A stretch of DNA of 64,000 nucleotides, taken from Adhaeretor mobilis (GTDB lineage: Bacteria; Planctomycetota; Planctomycetia; Pirellulales; Lacipirellulaceae). The notes beneath the pieces were generated by a model. That model searched no databases. It had not been told where the DNA came from and was given only the letters and a program-made list of their open reading frames with translations. This document shows, in pieces, positions 18,552 to 26,940 of this stretch. The DNA is taken from assembly GCF_007741515.1 (NCBI RefSeq), contig NZ_CP036263.1, forward strand, positions 1,736,001 through 1,800,000. The letters run 5' to 3'. A program made the translations under genes and the position numbers. The first letter of the stretch is position 1, and every line of letters starts with the position of its first letter.

Positions 18552-18852
18552 AGTGGTGGAACCTCCATTGTCCATGATGTCGGTTCGCTCCGTTGGCAGC
18601 CAGATCTGCGAATAGAAGCCGGTCAGTAGCATGAGCGAGCTCGTCTAGGAGTTGGTGGATTGGCTTCAACGCTTCGAGCTGCTCTTGCTGGATACGCTTC
18701 TGTGCGGCCAATTACTGACGGCGTTGCTCATCTTCTGCGGCAGCACGCTCGGCTGCCTCACCGCTACCTAAGTATTCCTTCACTGTGCGTCCGTCGACAC
18801 GGCGTCCACGGTAGTAGTAGCGATTGTTGTTGCCGCGATTTTCCCAGGCCAT
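18532..18852 (-). pseudogene. Broken first gene of the cassette, with in-frame TAA
   Basis: From ATG 18852 the frame reads MAWENRGNNNRYYYRGRRVD and GRTVKEYLGSGEAAERAAA, then meets TAA at codon 47 (18712-18714). It stays in frame afterwards: LAAQKRIQQEQLEALKP, then LLDELAHATDRLLFADLAA, ending HHGQWRFHHYGKPEK at 18532. The whole matches, from memory, a widespread small family of hypothetical proteins beginning M-[AG]-W-E-x-R-G-N-x-R-Y-Y-Y-R and ending with a G-x-W-R-x-R element, found in planctomycetes and Chloroflexi. One nonsense mutation is the only visible damage. It overlaps the start of the next broken gene, as in a tight operon. Confidence 0.65.
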
Positions 18853-19309
18853 TTAGAACCTCCTCTGCTGCCTTCATTGTGCAACAAATCGCCCCTGGCC
18901 CCAAGATTAGATTCGGTGGCATCGCCAGGCGGAGGGGGCAAGATGAAGGTAACCCGTGCCATGATCGAATAGCGCAGACGTCAAAACGAATGCGTGGAAC
19001 TAATTTGAATGGACCGCAGGAACGAGTGATTGCGCAACTAGGCAACCTCAAACGACACCGGCAGGTGAGGTCAATATCTCGTTAGACGGCAAACTTCCTG
19101 CCGCCAGTCATATCGAGTCACAGCTTCAGCAATGCAGTTCAGCAACGCCGTCCACGTGTCAGGCGAGACTCCCCAACACACCTCGTTGATCGGACCGTGG
19201 GCTGTTCTTGCTGAGTCATGTGGGCATTTAGACTCTTCGACGCTGGCAGCCATGATGCTGGCTGCGGGGGGAGTACTCGGCAAATAGCTACATTGCCGCC
19301 TCCTAACGC

Positions 19310-19471
19310 TTGCTTAAAGATATCGGAAGCCGTGCCTTGGACCAGAGCACGAACCGCCGAACACTTAGCCCTCGCGCGAACATTCATGTCTACTGCATTG
19401 AGTCCAGTAATTACTCGTCGGCGGCCAAAAAGTGTAATAACAAAGCCCTCATCGTGAGCCTGTGCAAGCAA
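19310..19471 (-). pseudogene. Fragment of a family A DNA polymerase (DNA polymerase I type)
   Basis: The minus-strand frame encodes LLAQAHDEGFVITLFGRRR, then a run ending VRALVQGTASDIFKQAL. This is the family A polymerase segment that follows the O-helix: the G-[YF]-V-x-T-x-x-G-R-R-R motif and the I/V-Q-G-[ST]-A-[AS]-D-I/L block. A stop lies immediately upstream in the same frame, and downstream the frame loses all similarity, including the expected H-D-E motif. Only about 50 residues of an ~850-residue protein remain. It is probably a relic of a second, phage- or plasmid-type polymerase rather than of the cell's own enzyme. Confidence 0.68.
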
Positions 19472-19607
19472 TCACGGCATATCCACTAGTGAGAGACTTG
19501 GGGCCGGTCTTGAATGCTTCCTTGCAGGTGAGTCGTAGCAGCATAATAATAATTGAGGAGTTCTTGCCGATTCACGTCCACCCATCAGCCTCAACCCCAG
19601 CCTCAAC

Positions 19608-21338
19608 ATGGTTCACGCACTCCAAAATGTCTCACACGTGACCATGGTAGTGCGTGTGCTCTGCCTTGCTTGTTGTCTCTCACACCCATTGCTATCCGGT
19701 AAATTCTCCAGGGCCGACGAACTCAGGGACCTTCAGGCAGAGGCCGTGTACACTAAAAAATGTGCGGCTGCACACTGGGGGCCAATCGCGGGACAATACA
19801 GCTCCTGGAAATCGCACACGAACCGGCTCATCCCGGTCTACACTTTTGGCACCAAGGGTGGCGGCGATGGTATCGACCTTTCCAACTACACCGGCGAGAA
19901 CAGTCTTTACGGCGATCGCTCGCAACTCCAACGACTCTATCGCTCCAACATCGAAGATTCGCTCGACCCCGCTGCGCCCTACATGGATCAGACCAACATT
20001 TTTGATCTACAACTTGCAGCGCTCAACGCCGGCCGCAAACACATCTTCATCGTGGTATTCGACGGGATGGATTGGCAGACGACACGGGCCGCGTCGATCT
20101 GGAATTTACAACAGGTTGTCTATGACGAAGGACGAGGCCTTGGCACACACTTTCAAGAGTACCAAGCCTGTGGAACCACTCAGTTCGGCTGGATGGTCAC
20201 CAGCGCGTTTCGAGACGGCATCCAAGTGGACGTCAACAAACAGCGCGTCAAGAATCCTGGTGGCGGCTTGCCTGGCGGCTACAGTGCCAAGATTGCAGGT
20301 TACTACCCTTGGAGTACACCGACCCTCCCCAAGTATCTCGTGGCTCAGGCCAATGATGACGATGACCGAGGCGTACGCCACGCATACACCGATTCCGCAT
20401 CCTCCGCCACCAGCATGTTCTGCGGCGTAAAAACCTACAACGGCGCAATCGGTATAGATGCTGATGGACGACCCGCAATTAGCATTGCCCACCTCGCACA
20501 AGCCGATGGCTATCTTGTCGGAGCGGTAACGAGTGTCCCCATCTGCCACGCAACACCGGCCTCGACCTACAGCCACAACGTCAGCCGCAACGACTACCAA
20601 GACCTCTCCCGAGACCTACTCGGGCTGCCGTCAGTCAGCCACCCTGACAAACCATTGCAGGGACTCGACGTACTGATCGGCTGCGGCTACGGAGTCACAG
20701 AAAAACACGATAGCAGCCAGGGAGAGAACTTTGTGCCCGGCAATAAATACCTTACGCAACAAGACCTACATGAAAGTTCTATCTCCAACGGCGGCCGCTA
20801 CCTGGTTTCCCAACGCACTGACGGAACAGCGGGGGGCGAAGCACTAAAGAACGCCGCCAAAAACGCGGCCGAAAGTGGCGTTCGGTTGATCGGCTACTAC
20901 GGTCTCTTCGGGCACAGTGACTCCTGCAACGGCAACCTCCCTTACGCCACTGGTGACGGCCACTTCGACCCGGCACCAGGCATCGACGGCAAAACAATTG
21001 AGTACACGGAAGCTGAGCTAAACGAGAACCCCACCCTGGCTGAAATGACCACCGCCGCCATCACCGTTCTCTCGGCCAAGGACAGCCCCTTTTGGCTAAT
21101 GGTCGAACCAGGCGACGTCGACAAGGCCAACCACTCCAACAATCTGGACGCTTCGATTGGAGCCGTAAACAGCGGTGATACAGCCGTCCGAGTCATCACC
21201 GACTGGGTAGAGCAACACAGTGACTGGCAGGAGTCCCTACTGATTGTCACAGCTGACCACGGCCACTACCTCACCCTCGACCAACCAGAACTTCTCCTCC
21301 GACCGAACAAGAATACCAGCCAAGACAGTTCGCCGTAG
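19608..21338 (+). CDS. Alkaline phosphatase (PhoA superfamily), exported
   Basis: Predicted exported phosphomonoesterase. The N terminus has a hydrophobic signal segment (VVRVLCLACCLSHPLLS). The first metal-site aspartate lies in FIVVFDGMDWQT (about residue 152). The catalytic serine motif is YTDSASSATSM near residue 262, matching the family pattern D-S-A-x-x-x-T. Later metal ligands appear in FWLMVEPGDVDKANHSNN and in VTADHGHY near residue 547. Length (576) is normal for the family. It stands alone in a worn region between a polymerase fragment and a tRNA fragment, but its own frame is intact. It would release phosphate from organic esters outside the cytoplasm. I saw no PhoB-type box. Confidence 0.92.
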   Translation: MVHALQNVSHVTMVVRVLCLACCLSHPLLSGKFSRADELRDLQAEAVYTKKCAAAHWGPIAGQYSSWKSHTNRLIPVYTFGTKGGGDGIDLSNYTGENSLYGDRSQLQRLYRSNIEDSLDPAAPYMDQTNIFDLQLAALNAGRKHIFIVVFDGMDWQTTRAASIWNLQQVVYDEGRGLGTHFQEYQACGTTQFGWMVTSAFRDGIQVDVNKQRVKNPGGGLPGGYSAKIAGYYPWSTPTLPKYLVAQANDDDDRGVRHAYTDSASSATSMFCGVKTYNGAIGIDADGRPAISIAHLAQADGYLVGAVTSVPICHATPASTYSHNVSRNDYQDLSRDLLGLPSVSHPDKPLQGLDVLIGCGYGVTEKHDSSQGENFVPGNKYLTQQDLHESSISNGGRYLVSQRTDGTAGGEALKNAAKNAAESGVRLIGYYGLFGHSDSCNGNLPYATGDGHFDPAPGIDGKTIEYTEAELNENPTLAEMTTAAITVLSAKDSPFWLMVEPGDVDKANHSNNLDASIGAVNSGDTAVRVITDWVEQHSDWQESLLIVTADHGHYLTLDQPELLLRPNKNTSQDSSP

Positions 21339-21760
21339 CGCCTCGAGCTCAATTGGTTTGTCTCAGAAAACATCTACAAGGGAAGCGTCTGACTTGGCCA
21401 ATTTGATCAAAATCAGCGCAGGCAATCGTCGCACTGATTCTCGAATTGGCAAGTCATTCAATCGGATGTCGAAGGAGATTTCGATCTCCGCGTAGCAAAA
21501 CGGTGCGACATGGGAATCGATTGAACTCATCGCCATCAAGCAGCAAGCCTATCGCAATGCTTGAGTACGCCACCGCCCGTGGTGTTCAAGAAGTTTTTGT
21601 CGCGTCAGAAACACCCTTGCCACACTGGCAATTGCACCCAAAAGCCACACCACGCAACACGACTGCCCGTTGCGCCACATATGCGCCACAATCGTGTATC
21701 GGGGGGAGTGTTCTAGCGCTAGAAAAGGGGCAGGCAAGTGCCAAAACCCCTTGTTTTACA
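21339..21760. other. Intergenic stretch beside the tRNA fragment
   Basis: About 420 bases with no frame that resembles a known protein on either strand. Given the tRNA fragment next to it, it may be leftover mobile-element DNA, but no integrase was recognised. Confidence 0.35.
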
Positions 21761-21761
21761 G

Positions 21762-21820
21762 AGTACCGGAGGGGGGACTTGAACCCCCACGAGGTTGCCC
21801 TCACTGGATTTTGAATCCAA
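21762..21820 (-). tRNA. tRNA-Leu (anticodon CAA), 3' part only; probable attachment-site relic
   Basis: Read on the minus strand: anticodon arm TTGGA-TTCAAAA-TCCAG (anticodon CAA), the long class II variable arm GAGG-GCAA-CCTC typical of leucine, a perfect T arm GGGGG-TTCAAGT-CCCCC, and the 3' acceptor strand CTCCGGTA without encoded CCA. The 5' acceptor strand and D arm expected upstream are absent or badly degenerate: the bases there cannot pair with the acceptor strand and lack the GG of the D loop. A 3' tRNA fragment of this size is the usual footprint of an integrative element that uses tRNA as its target. Probably not a working tRNA. Confidence 0.6.
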
Positions 21821-22015
21821 ATGTCTCAACTTTCTTGACTCTTCACATGGATGGGATTTGCATTGTGTTTGCGTTGGAAACCGTTTGCTTCACAGCATAT
21901 AAGGGCGAGTAGTAAGTAACACTCGTCTCATTTGAGTTGTATCCGTGTGGGGCTCGCACGGCCAGCAACTGCCTCAATTTTGCCCCCAGTTTTAGGCTCG
22001 CTTCAACGTCCCGAC

Positions 22016-22522
22016 TCACTTCGTGCCCAGCTTCTTGAGTGCTTTGCTCAACGGTAAGAAATGTGATTTGGGAACGCGCGTGAGTGGCAAGAAATTAAAA
22101 TGGTCATAGAATTCCGCTGCGCTTTTGTCCTTGGCGTCAATCACGATAGCAAGTGCTACAATCTCGGGTCGGCCGTTTTGGCAATCGCGTCCGCCAATAA
22201 GCTGCCGCCTAAGTCTTGGCCCTGATAGTATACGTCCACCGCCAAGCGTCCCAATCGTACGATCGGCACTTGCGGGTAGCGAGGCGGCTTCTTCGCGACG
22301 CTCTTAGGAATATCTGGCAACTGAACGCTGCTCATCGAGAGAGTGTAGTACCCCGCAATGCGATCATCCTGTTGGTTGATGGCAAAAACAGGTCGTGTTG
22401 TCTCGCTTCACATCCTAGCTGACCTGCGTGTGGAAGTAAGCGTTCAGCTCCGGCACTCCGCAGACGAAGGCTAAGTGGTCTTGCTTGCCTAATAGCTCAA
22501 GCTGAAACGCACCTGTACTCAT
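22016..22522 (-). pseudogene. GNAT-family toxin, broken (TacT-like)
   Basis: The start ATG at 22522 overlaps the end of the antitoxin gene and reads MSTGAFQLELLGKQDHLAFV, then CGVPELNAYFHTQVS, followed by a TAG. Another frame carries FAINQQDDRIAGYYTLSMSS, then VRLGRLAVDVYYQGQDLGGS and LLADAI, the acetyl-CoA binding loop of GNAT toxins. A third frame gives VALAIVIDAKDKSAAEFYDH and FNFLPL, the C-terminal GNAT segment. The layout matches toxins of the DUF1778/GNAT pairs that acetylate aminoacyl-tRNA. One nonsense codon and two compensating frameshifts inactivate it. Confidence 0.75.
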
Positions 22523-22814
22523 GAAAGGTCAGCAGACGCCCGCGGTTCTTTATCGCCTTGCGCAGTACACGGGCCACCGATGGTGGATTGATGAGCGCTT
22601 CGGCGAACCGCTTTTGTTCCGCTAGTGATAGTCGGATTCTATGACTGCGAGCAATCGCTTCCTCAGCGGCCTCCCGGGCAGAAGCGACCACGAAATCGCT
22701 AAGCGTTTGGCCTTGTAAGTCGGCAGCCTCCTTGAGCAAAGTATGGATTGCGGCAGGAAGACGCGATCCCAGTCTGGATGTCTTCCCAGTGTTGGCTTTT
22801 TTAGCTTCGAGCAT
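22497..22814 (-). CDS. DUF1778 (TacA-like) ribbon-helix-helix antitoxin
   Basis: Predicted small DNA-binding antitoxin. The protein begins MLEAKKANTGKTSRLGSRL and contains the family core LPAAIHTLLKEAADLQGQTL, SDFVVASAREAAEEAI and the tail FAEALINPPSVARVLRKAI, the part that normally wraps around the GNAT toxin. The ATG at 22814 (or 22817) is preceded by AAGGGAG, which decides against the upstream extension of the frame. Its partner toxin gene overlaps the 3' end and is broken, so this is an orphan antitoxin. It probably still binds its own promoter region. Membership is clear from the D-F-V-V and N-P-P elements. Confidence 0.83.
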   Translation of the reverse strand: MLEAKKANTGKTSRLGSRLPAAIHTLLKEAADLQGQTLSDFVVASAREAAEEAIARSHRIRLSLAEQKRFAEALINPPSVARVLRKAIKNRGRLLTFHEYRCVSA

Positions 22815-23068
22815 CATAGGGCTCCCTTCTCTACTGTTACCATACGGCATGCTGCCGTGCACAATCAGCTTTTTTCTGACACTGTTGGCTTGGTCGTCGT
22901 GCACACAAGAAGTGATGCAAGACGTTGCTGGCGGGGAAGCATTCTTGTTTCCGCAATGCCATAGTGACAACGCTGATTGGCGGTTTGGATCGACTGCGCT
23001 GCTGAATAACCAGGACTTGTTGACTTTTCTAGCGCCTGCATTTGATCCGAAGAGACCAGTGAAAAACC

Positions 23069-23242
23069 ATGGTTGGATTACTCGGTAGAGTCAAGCCGCG
23101 TAGCATGCCTCATGATGGTCCAAAACTGATGCAATCAGCCGAGAATCGGTGGCGAGCCTTCAACGGCTTAGTCTGCCTGCCGGAGGTGATTGATGGAGTT
23201 AAATTCATCGACGAAGTTAAGCAAAGCAAGGATGCCGCCTGA
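23069..23242 (+). pseudogene. C-terminal remnant of an IS256-type (mutator) transposase
   Basis: The frame reads MVGLLGRVKPRSMPHDGPKL, then MQSAENRWRAFNGLVCLPEV and IDGVKFIDEVKQSKDAA before a TGA. The segment S-A-E-x-R-W-R-x-x-N-G followed by V-I-x-G-V-x-F-x-D matches the last ~45 residues of IS256-family transposases. Nothing of the catalytic DDE domain was found upstream, so only the tail end of the element is left. Two similar strings starting AATTCTCAT occur at about 23244 and 23325 and may be pieces of the element's end. Confidence 0.6.
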
Positions 23243-23659
23243 AATTCTCATACACAGGTTCTTGCGATATCTCGCACGCTAGGACAGCTGCCTGGTGGGC
23301 CGTGCTCACTTGGAAAAATAGGCAAATTCTCATGCAAACAGCCCCTCTTGAGGCAGGCTAGCTGAGCGAAGCCATCCGCAAACACTAAACCGCAGCTCGA
23401 AAGCACGCTAAGTTTAGCGCGGTTGGTTTTTTCGATAGCGACACGGCTATGATTGTCCTAACCCACACACCCATTTGCATGCAGATTGAATCTTCGGTAG
23501 AGGCAGGGATCATAATCTCAAATGCTGATTTCGATGGACGTCATCCGATGAGCACTGCTCGCAGATTCAGTGCCCCAATCGCTGGGTGCAAGCGGCGATG
23601 TTAGTCAGGTGGGGGCACGGCCAATTGAGTTGTTATTTGCACATTAAGCAGCTATTTTA

Positions 23660-23689
23660 CCATATTGCTGGCTTTTCCCAGCAATGTGG
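23660..23689. promoter_or_regulatory. Hairpin directly before the -35 box of the regulator gene
   Basis: Inverted repeat CCATATTGCTGG / CCAGCAATGTGG, 12 pairs including one G-T, with a 6-base loop. It ends exactly one base before the TTGACT box at 23690. It could be an operator or the terminator of an upstream transcript; no T-run follows. Confidence 0.5.
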
Positions 23690-23776
23690 TTGACTAGCTG
23701 AAATCACCCAACTAGATTGCCACTAGAGCCACTCGGTCGACATCTCATCGGATTTAATTCCGCACACTCATCGGAA
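23690..23776 (+). promoter_or_regulatory. Promoter plus paired operator boxes of the GntR-type regulator
   Basis: TTGACT at 23690-23695, 17 bases, TAGATT at 23713-23718, then 26 bases to TCATCGGAT (23745-23753) and TCATCGGAA (23768-23776), starting 23 bases apart. The same layout with the same spacings occurs at 35877-35963 and 37322-37408. The boxes would lie downstream of the transcription start, as expected for a repressor that blocks elongation or initiation. Because this copy precedes the regulator gene, autoregulation is the simplest reading. The factor that binds is inferred, not shown. Confidence 0.65.
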
Positions 23777-23788
23777 ACGGAGCCTATT

Positions 23789-24913
23789 ATGGGCCACCCC
23801 ATGCAACTTTCTAATACGAAGCCGAAAATTGTGCGAGTCAGAGATTATGTTCTGGGCGAGCTGGCAAATGGCAGCCTGTCCGATGGCGATGCTCTGCCGA
23901 GCGTAAGCGAATTGGCTAAGAAGCTGGAAGTCGGAGCTCATTCGGTCCGTGAAGCGATCGGTGAATTGGATCGATCAGGCATTGTTCAGAGAATCCAGGG
24001 CAAGGGTACCTTTGTGAGCCAACAGAGGGGGGCAGATGCCGATCCCGGCAAAAAGTTGAGCGTCTATGCACTGGTGTTGCCCGAGAAAATCCTTTCTGGT
24101 CTGTACCCTTCGGTCATCAGGGGCTTTGGTCAGGAGGCTAGAGCGTCACGCCGAGAACCGCTCATGGCGGAAACCCAAGGTGACCTGGGGGCACAAGGTG
24201 ATGTGATGTTGCGATTGTTGAGCAGAAAGGTCTCGGGGGTAGCAATCGTGCCTGCGTACGAACCGATGCCCGATCACCAGCTTGAGGTTCTTCAAGAGCA
24301 CAATATTCCTGTCGTATTTTGTCATCGACACACCGCACGCTTAGACGCGCCATTGGTCACTTGGTCGGGCGAGCAAGTGGGCCGAATAGCCGCAGAGACG
24401 CTGGCCGATCTGGGACACACAAGAATTGCATTGCTCTCTTCCGCTCTTTGTGACCCTGTGCCGGACTATGTTCAGGGGATGCGGTCAGAACTATCGAGTC
24501 GCGGAATCGCGTTTTCAGACCAGCAAGTCGTTGTCGGTAAAAAGACCCTTCATCACTCAACCGAACAGGATTGGAAAGAGTTGTTGAGCTTTGTATTGGA
24601 TGCACCCGATCGAGCGACAGCCGTTTTCTGCGCTGACGACTTCATTTCGGAACATCTCTATCTTGCGGCCATGGATCGAAGGATTCGTGTCCCAGAAGAT
24701 CTTACGATCGTCGGATTCGGCCCGAAGTGGCGGGACGGCGCCATGCGGAACAGGCTGGCGGCAGTATGCATCGATGAGGTCGAACTTGGATGTCAGACCG
24801 TGCGGCTACTGAATGAAATGCAAAAAGGCATTCGTCCGATCAACAGTAACGAGGTAGTCACTATGCCTTTGGGACTATTCGAAGGAAGTTCTCTGGGGCC
24901 ACCCGCTCCGTAA
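23789..24913 (+). CDS. GntR-family transcription regulator with LacI-type sensor domain
   Basis: Predicted sugar-responsive regulator. Residues ~10-80 form a GntR winged helix: VRDYVLGELANGSLSDGDAL, PSVSELAKKLEVGAHSVREA and IVQRIQGKGTFVSQQ. Residues ~95-370 form a periplasmic-binding-protein-like fold as in LacI/AraR regulators (SGEQVGRIAAETLADLGHTR, IALLSS, FCADDF, LTIVGFGP). The ATG at 23789 has GGAG six bases upstream; the longer frame from 23717 would start inside the -10 box of the promoter and is rejected. The upstream module at 23690-23776 suggests self-control, and the same module precedes two PEP-CTERM genes downstream. The effector is probably a sugar; which one cannot be told. Confidence 0.88.
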   Translation: MGHPMQLSNTKPKIVRVRDYVLGELANGSLSDGDALPSVSELAKKLEVGAHSVREAIGELDRSGIVQRIQGKGTFVSQQRGADADPGKKLSVYALVLPEKILSGLYPSVIRGFGQEARASRREPLMAETQGDLGAQGDVMLRLLSRKVSGVAIVPAYEPMPDHQLEVLQEHNIPVVFCHRHTARLDAPLVTWSGEQVGRIAAETLADLGHTRIALLSSALCDPVPDYVQGMRSELSSRGIAFSDQQVVVGKKTLHHSTEQDWKELLSFVLDAPDRATAVFCADDFISEHLYLAAMDRRIRVPEDLTIVGFGPKWRDGAMRNRLAAVCIDEVELGCQTVRLLNEMQKGIRPINSNEVVTMPLGLFEGSSLGPPAP

Positions 24914-25033
24914 TCGTATCGATCCTGGCATAGTCAGAAGCTTCGCTAGTATGAAACTTGCATCACTTACTGCTGCTGCACAGTGAGTAGTTTGGTTACG
25001 TGATTGAATTCAAAAACAAGAGGGGACATGCGG

Positions 25034-26845
25034 ATGAAAATTTCCAAACTGATATTAGCATTTTCGGCAATGTTGGCTCTGACCACGGGCATTGCACAGG
25101 CGTATACGGTCACCCATAGCACGCAGGGAGTTTTGTTCTCAGACGACATGGAAGGTGCCTTCAGTGCTGAAATCGGTACCTGGGGAACGACGAACGATGG
25201 GGCCAACTTATTGTCGCTTTCGAGTATGAATACCGGTCCAACGGTAGACGGACCGGCAGGGGCTGCTTTGGGCAATGATTACTTGCAACTCACGCGCCCT
25301 TCGAGTCCCTCCAAGGAAAGATTTCAGGAGGCCATTTTTACCGAATCGGTCAGCACTGGAACACTTGACATCGCGTTCTCGTACTGGATCGACAACCGCT
25401 GGGGGCAGGTGGTGACACTTGATGACGCCGTCGGCACAAACCCTGGTTTGACTGGCAATCTTGCCAGCGTTCTCTGGGGGGGGCCAAATACGCCAGGCGG
25501 TGGTAGTGACACCGTCTGGTCCGACTGGGCTAACGCCGGCTTAACGGATGCTTTGCTCTCGCCAGCTCAGTGGAACCTGTTCGAAATGCACGTCGATCTG
25601 GATGTGAACACCTACCAGATTTCAGTGAACGGTATTCCAGGTGCCGTAGTGAATACGCCTTCGGGAACGGTCAGCAGGATTGGCATTGAGTTTCAGGATT
25701 TCGACAAGACCCTTTTCTTGGACGCCCCTATTGAGGCGCCGCCAATCGATCCGAATCGAACGTGGGCGAACACCGCTAGTGGTGATTGGAATGTTAGTAC
25801 CAATTGGGATGTTGGGGTAGTTCCGAATGCGAACAACGTATCCGCCATTTTTGATTCCGCAGTTACCTCACCGGCGACGGTCTATACCAATTCAGCGGTT
25901 ACCGTGGAGTCGATCCAGTTTGGCACCTTGGACGACAGCGGGGAAACCCAATCTTACGCGATCGTCGGGCAAGGTAGCGTCACTCTGGACAGCAGCGCCA
26001 ACACTCCCAGCATCAACGTGATTGACGGCACGCACCAGTTCCAGGCGGAGGTCAATTTACTCGACTCGACTGACGTAAGCGTGGCAGCCGGTGCGTCGCT
26101 GGCGTTCAACAACGCGCTGAACTTGAATGCTAATACCCTGACCAAAACCGGCACTGGCACACTGAGCATTAACAACCAGATTGGAGTTGGGGGGGGGGTG
26201 GTTACTGCGCTCGCGGGCGTGATCGGCGGATCGGGTACGATCAGTGGCGACCTGAATAGCGATGGTGCGACAGTCGCCCCAGGTAATAGCCACGGCAAGC
26301 TAACCGTCGCTGGCGACTACCTGCAAACGGACGGTTCGCTTGAGATCGAGATCAATGGCGCGAGTGCCGACGACATTTCCGGAAATCGACAATACGACTT
26401 GCTCAGCGTGGGCGGCAGCTTGACCCTAAGCGGTGGATCGCTTGACATCGTGATGGGATTCCTGCCCACCGTTGGCGATACATTTGACATTCTAGACTTC
26501 AGCTCTATCGACTTGTCGGGCGCGACGTTGAATCTGGGCACGCCCGGTACGGATTTGCTCTGGGACAGCTCGCGGTTAGCTGTCGACGGTTCGTTGACGG
26601 TGATTGCTAGCTTGTTGGGTGATTTTGACGCTGACAGCGATGTTGACGGCGGAGACTTTTTGACCTGGCAACGCGGTCTTGGGACGACTTACCTGGCGAG
26701 CGATCTAACGAAATGGCAGAACAACTACGGCCGGGTGGTGGGCAATAGCCTGTCATCAGCCACAACCGTGCCTGAACCAATCTCAGCCAGTTTGCTTATC
26801 ATCTCCCTGGGGGCGTTGGGCTTGAGTGATCGCCGTCGAAAATGA
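25034..26845 (+). CDS. Secreted PEP-CTERM protein with autotransporter-like repeats and dockerin-like loop
   Basis: Exported surface protein. A signal peptide MKISKLILAFSAMLALTTGI ends near AQAYT. Residues ~30-240 form an unassigned beta domain (DDMEGAFSAEIGTWGTTNDG). Residues ~245-510 contain beta-helix style elements typical of autotransporter-associated repeats (WANTASGDWNVSTNWD, LTKTGTGTLSINNQ, GVIGGSGTISGDL, GATVAPGNS). Then come one dockerin-like loop (DFDADSDVDGGDFLTWQR) and the tail VPEPISASLLIISLGALG with RRRK. The ATG at 25034 has AGAGGGG 8 bases upstream, better placed than for the ATG at 25028. Its paralogue follows at 26941. Function unknown; probably structural. Confidence 0.84.
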   Translation: MKISKLILAFSAMLALTTGIAQAYTVTHSTQGVLFSDDMEGAFSAEIGTWGTTNDGANLLSLSSMNTGPTVDGPAGAALGNDYLQLTRPSSPSKERFQEAIFTESVSTGTLDIAFSYWIDNRWGQVVTLDDAVGTNPGLTGNLASVLWGGPNTPGGGSDTVWSDWANAGLTDALLSPAQWNLFEMHVDLDVNTYQISVNGIPGAVVNTPSGTVSRIGIEFQDFDKTLFLDAPIEAPPIDPNRTWANTASGDWNVSTNWDVGVVPNANNVSAIFDSAVTSPATVYTNSAVTVESIQFGTLDDSGETQSYAIVGQGSVTLDSSANTPSINVIDGTHQFQAEVNLLDSTDVSVAAGASLAFNNALNLNANTLTKTGTGTLSINNQIGVGGGVVTALAGVIGGSGTISGDLNSDGATVAPGNSHGKLTVAGDYLQTDGSLEIEINGASADDISGNRQYDLLSVGGSLTLSGGSLDIVMGFLPTVGDTFDILDFSSIDLSGATLNLGTPGTDLLWDSSRLAVDGSLTVIASLLGDFDADSDVDGGDFLTWQRGLGTTYLASDLTKWQNNYGRVVGNSLSSATTVPEPISASLLIISLGALGLSDRRRK

Positions 26846-26940
26846 GTATTTGGTTGAGCGGTGAGCAATTGTTTCATAGCTTCGCTAGGACCCATGATTT
26901 TGTTACATGATTGATTTCAACACTAAGAGGGGACATGCGG

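Noticed and set aside
19071-19283. 70-codon minus-strand frame next to the polymerase fragment
   Set aside because: It lacks the HDE motif expected if it continued the polymerase, and resembles nothing known to me.
19654-20430. 258-codon frame on the plus strand
   Set aside because: It overlaps the alkaline phosphatase in another frame; the phosphatase motifs prove the other reading.
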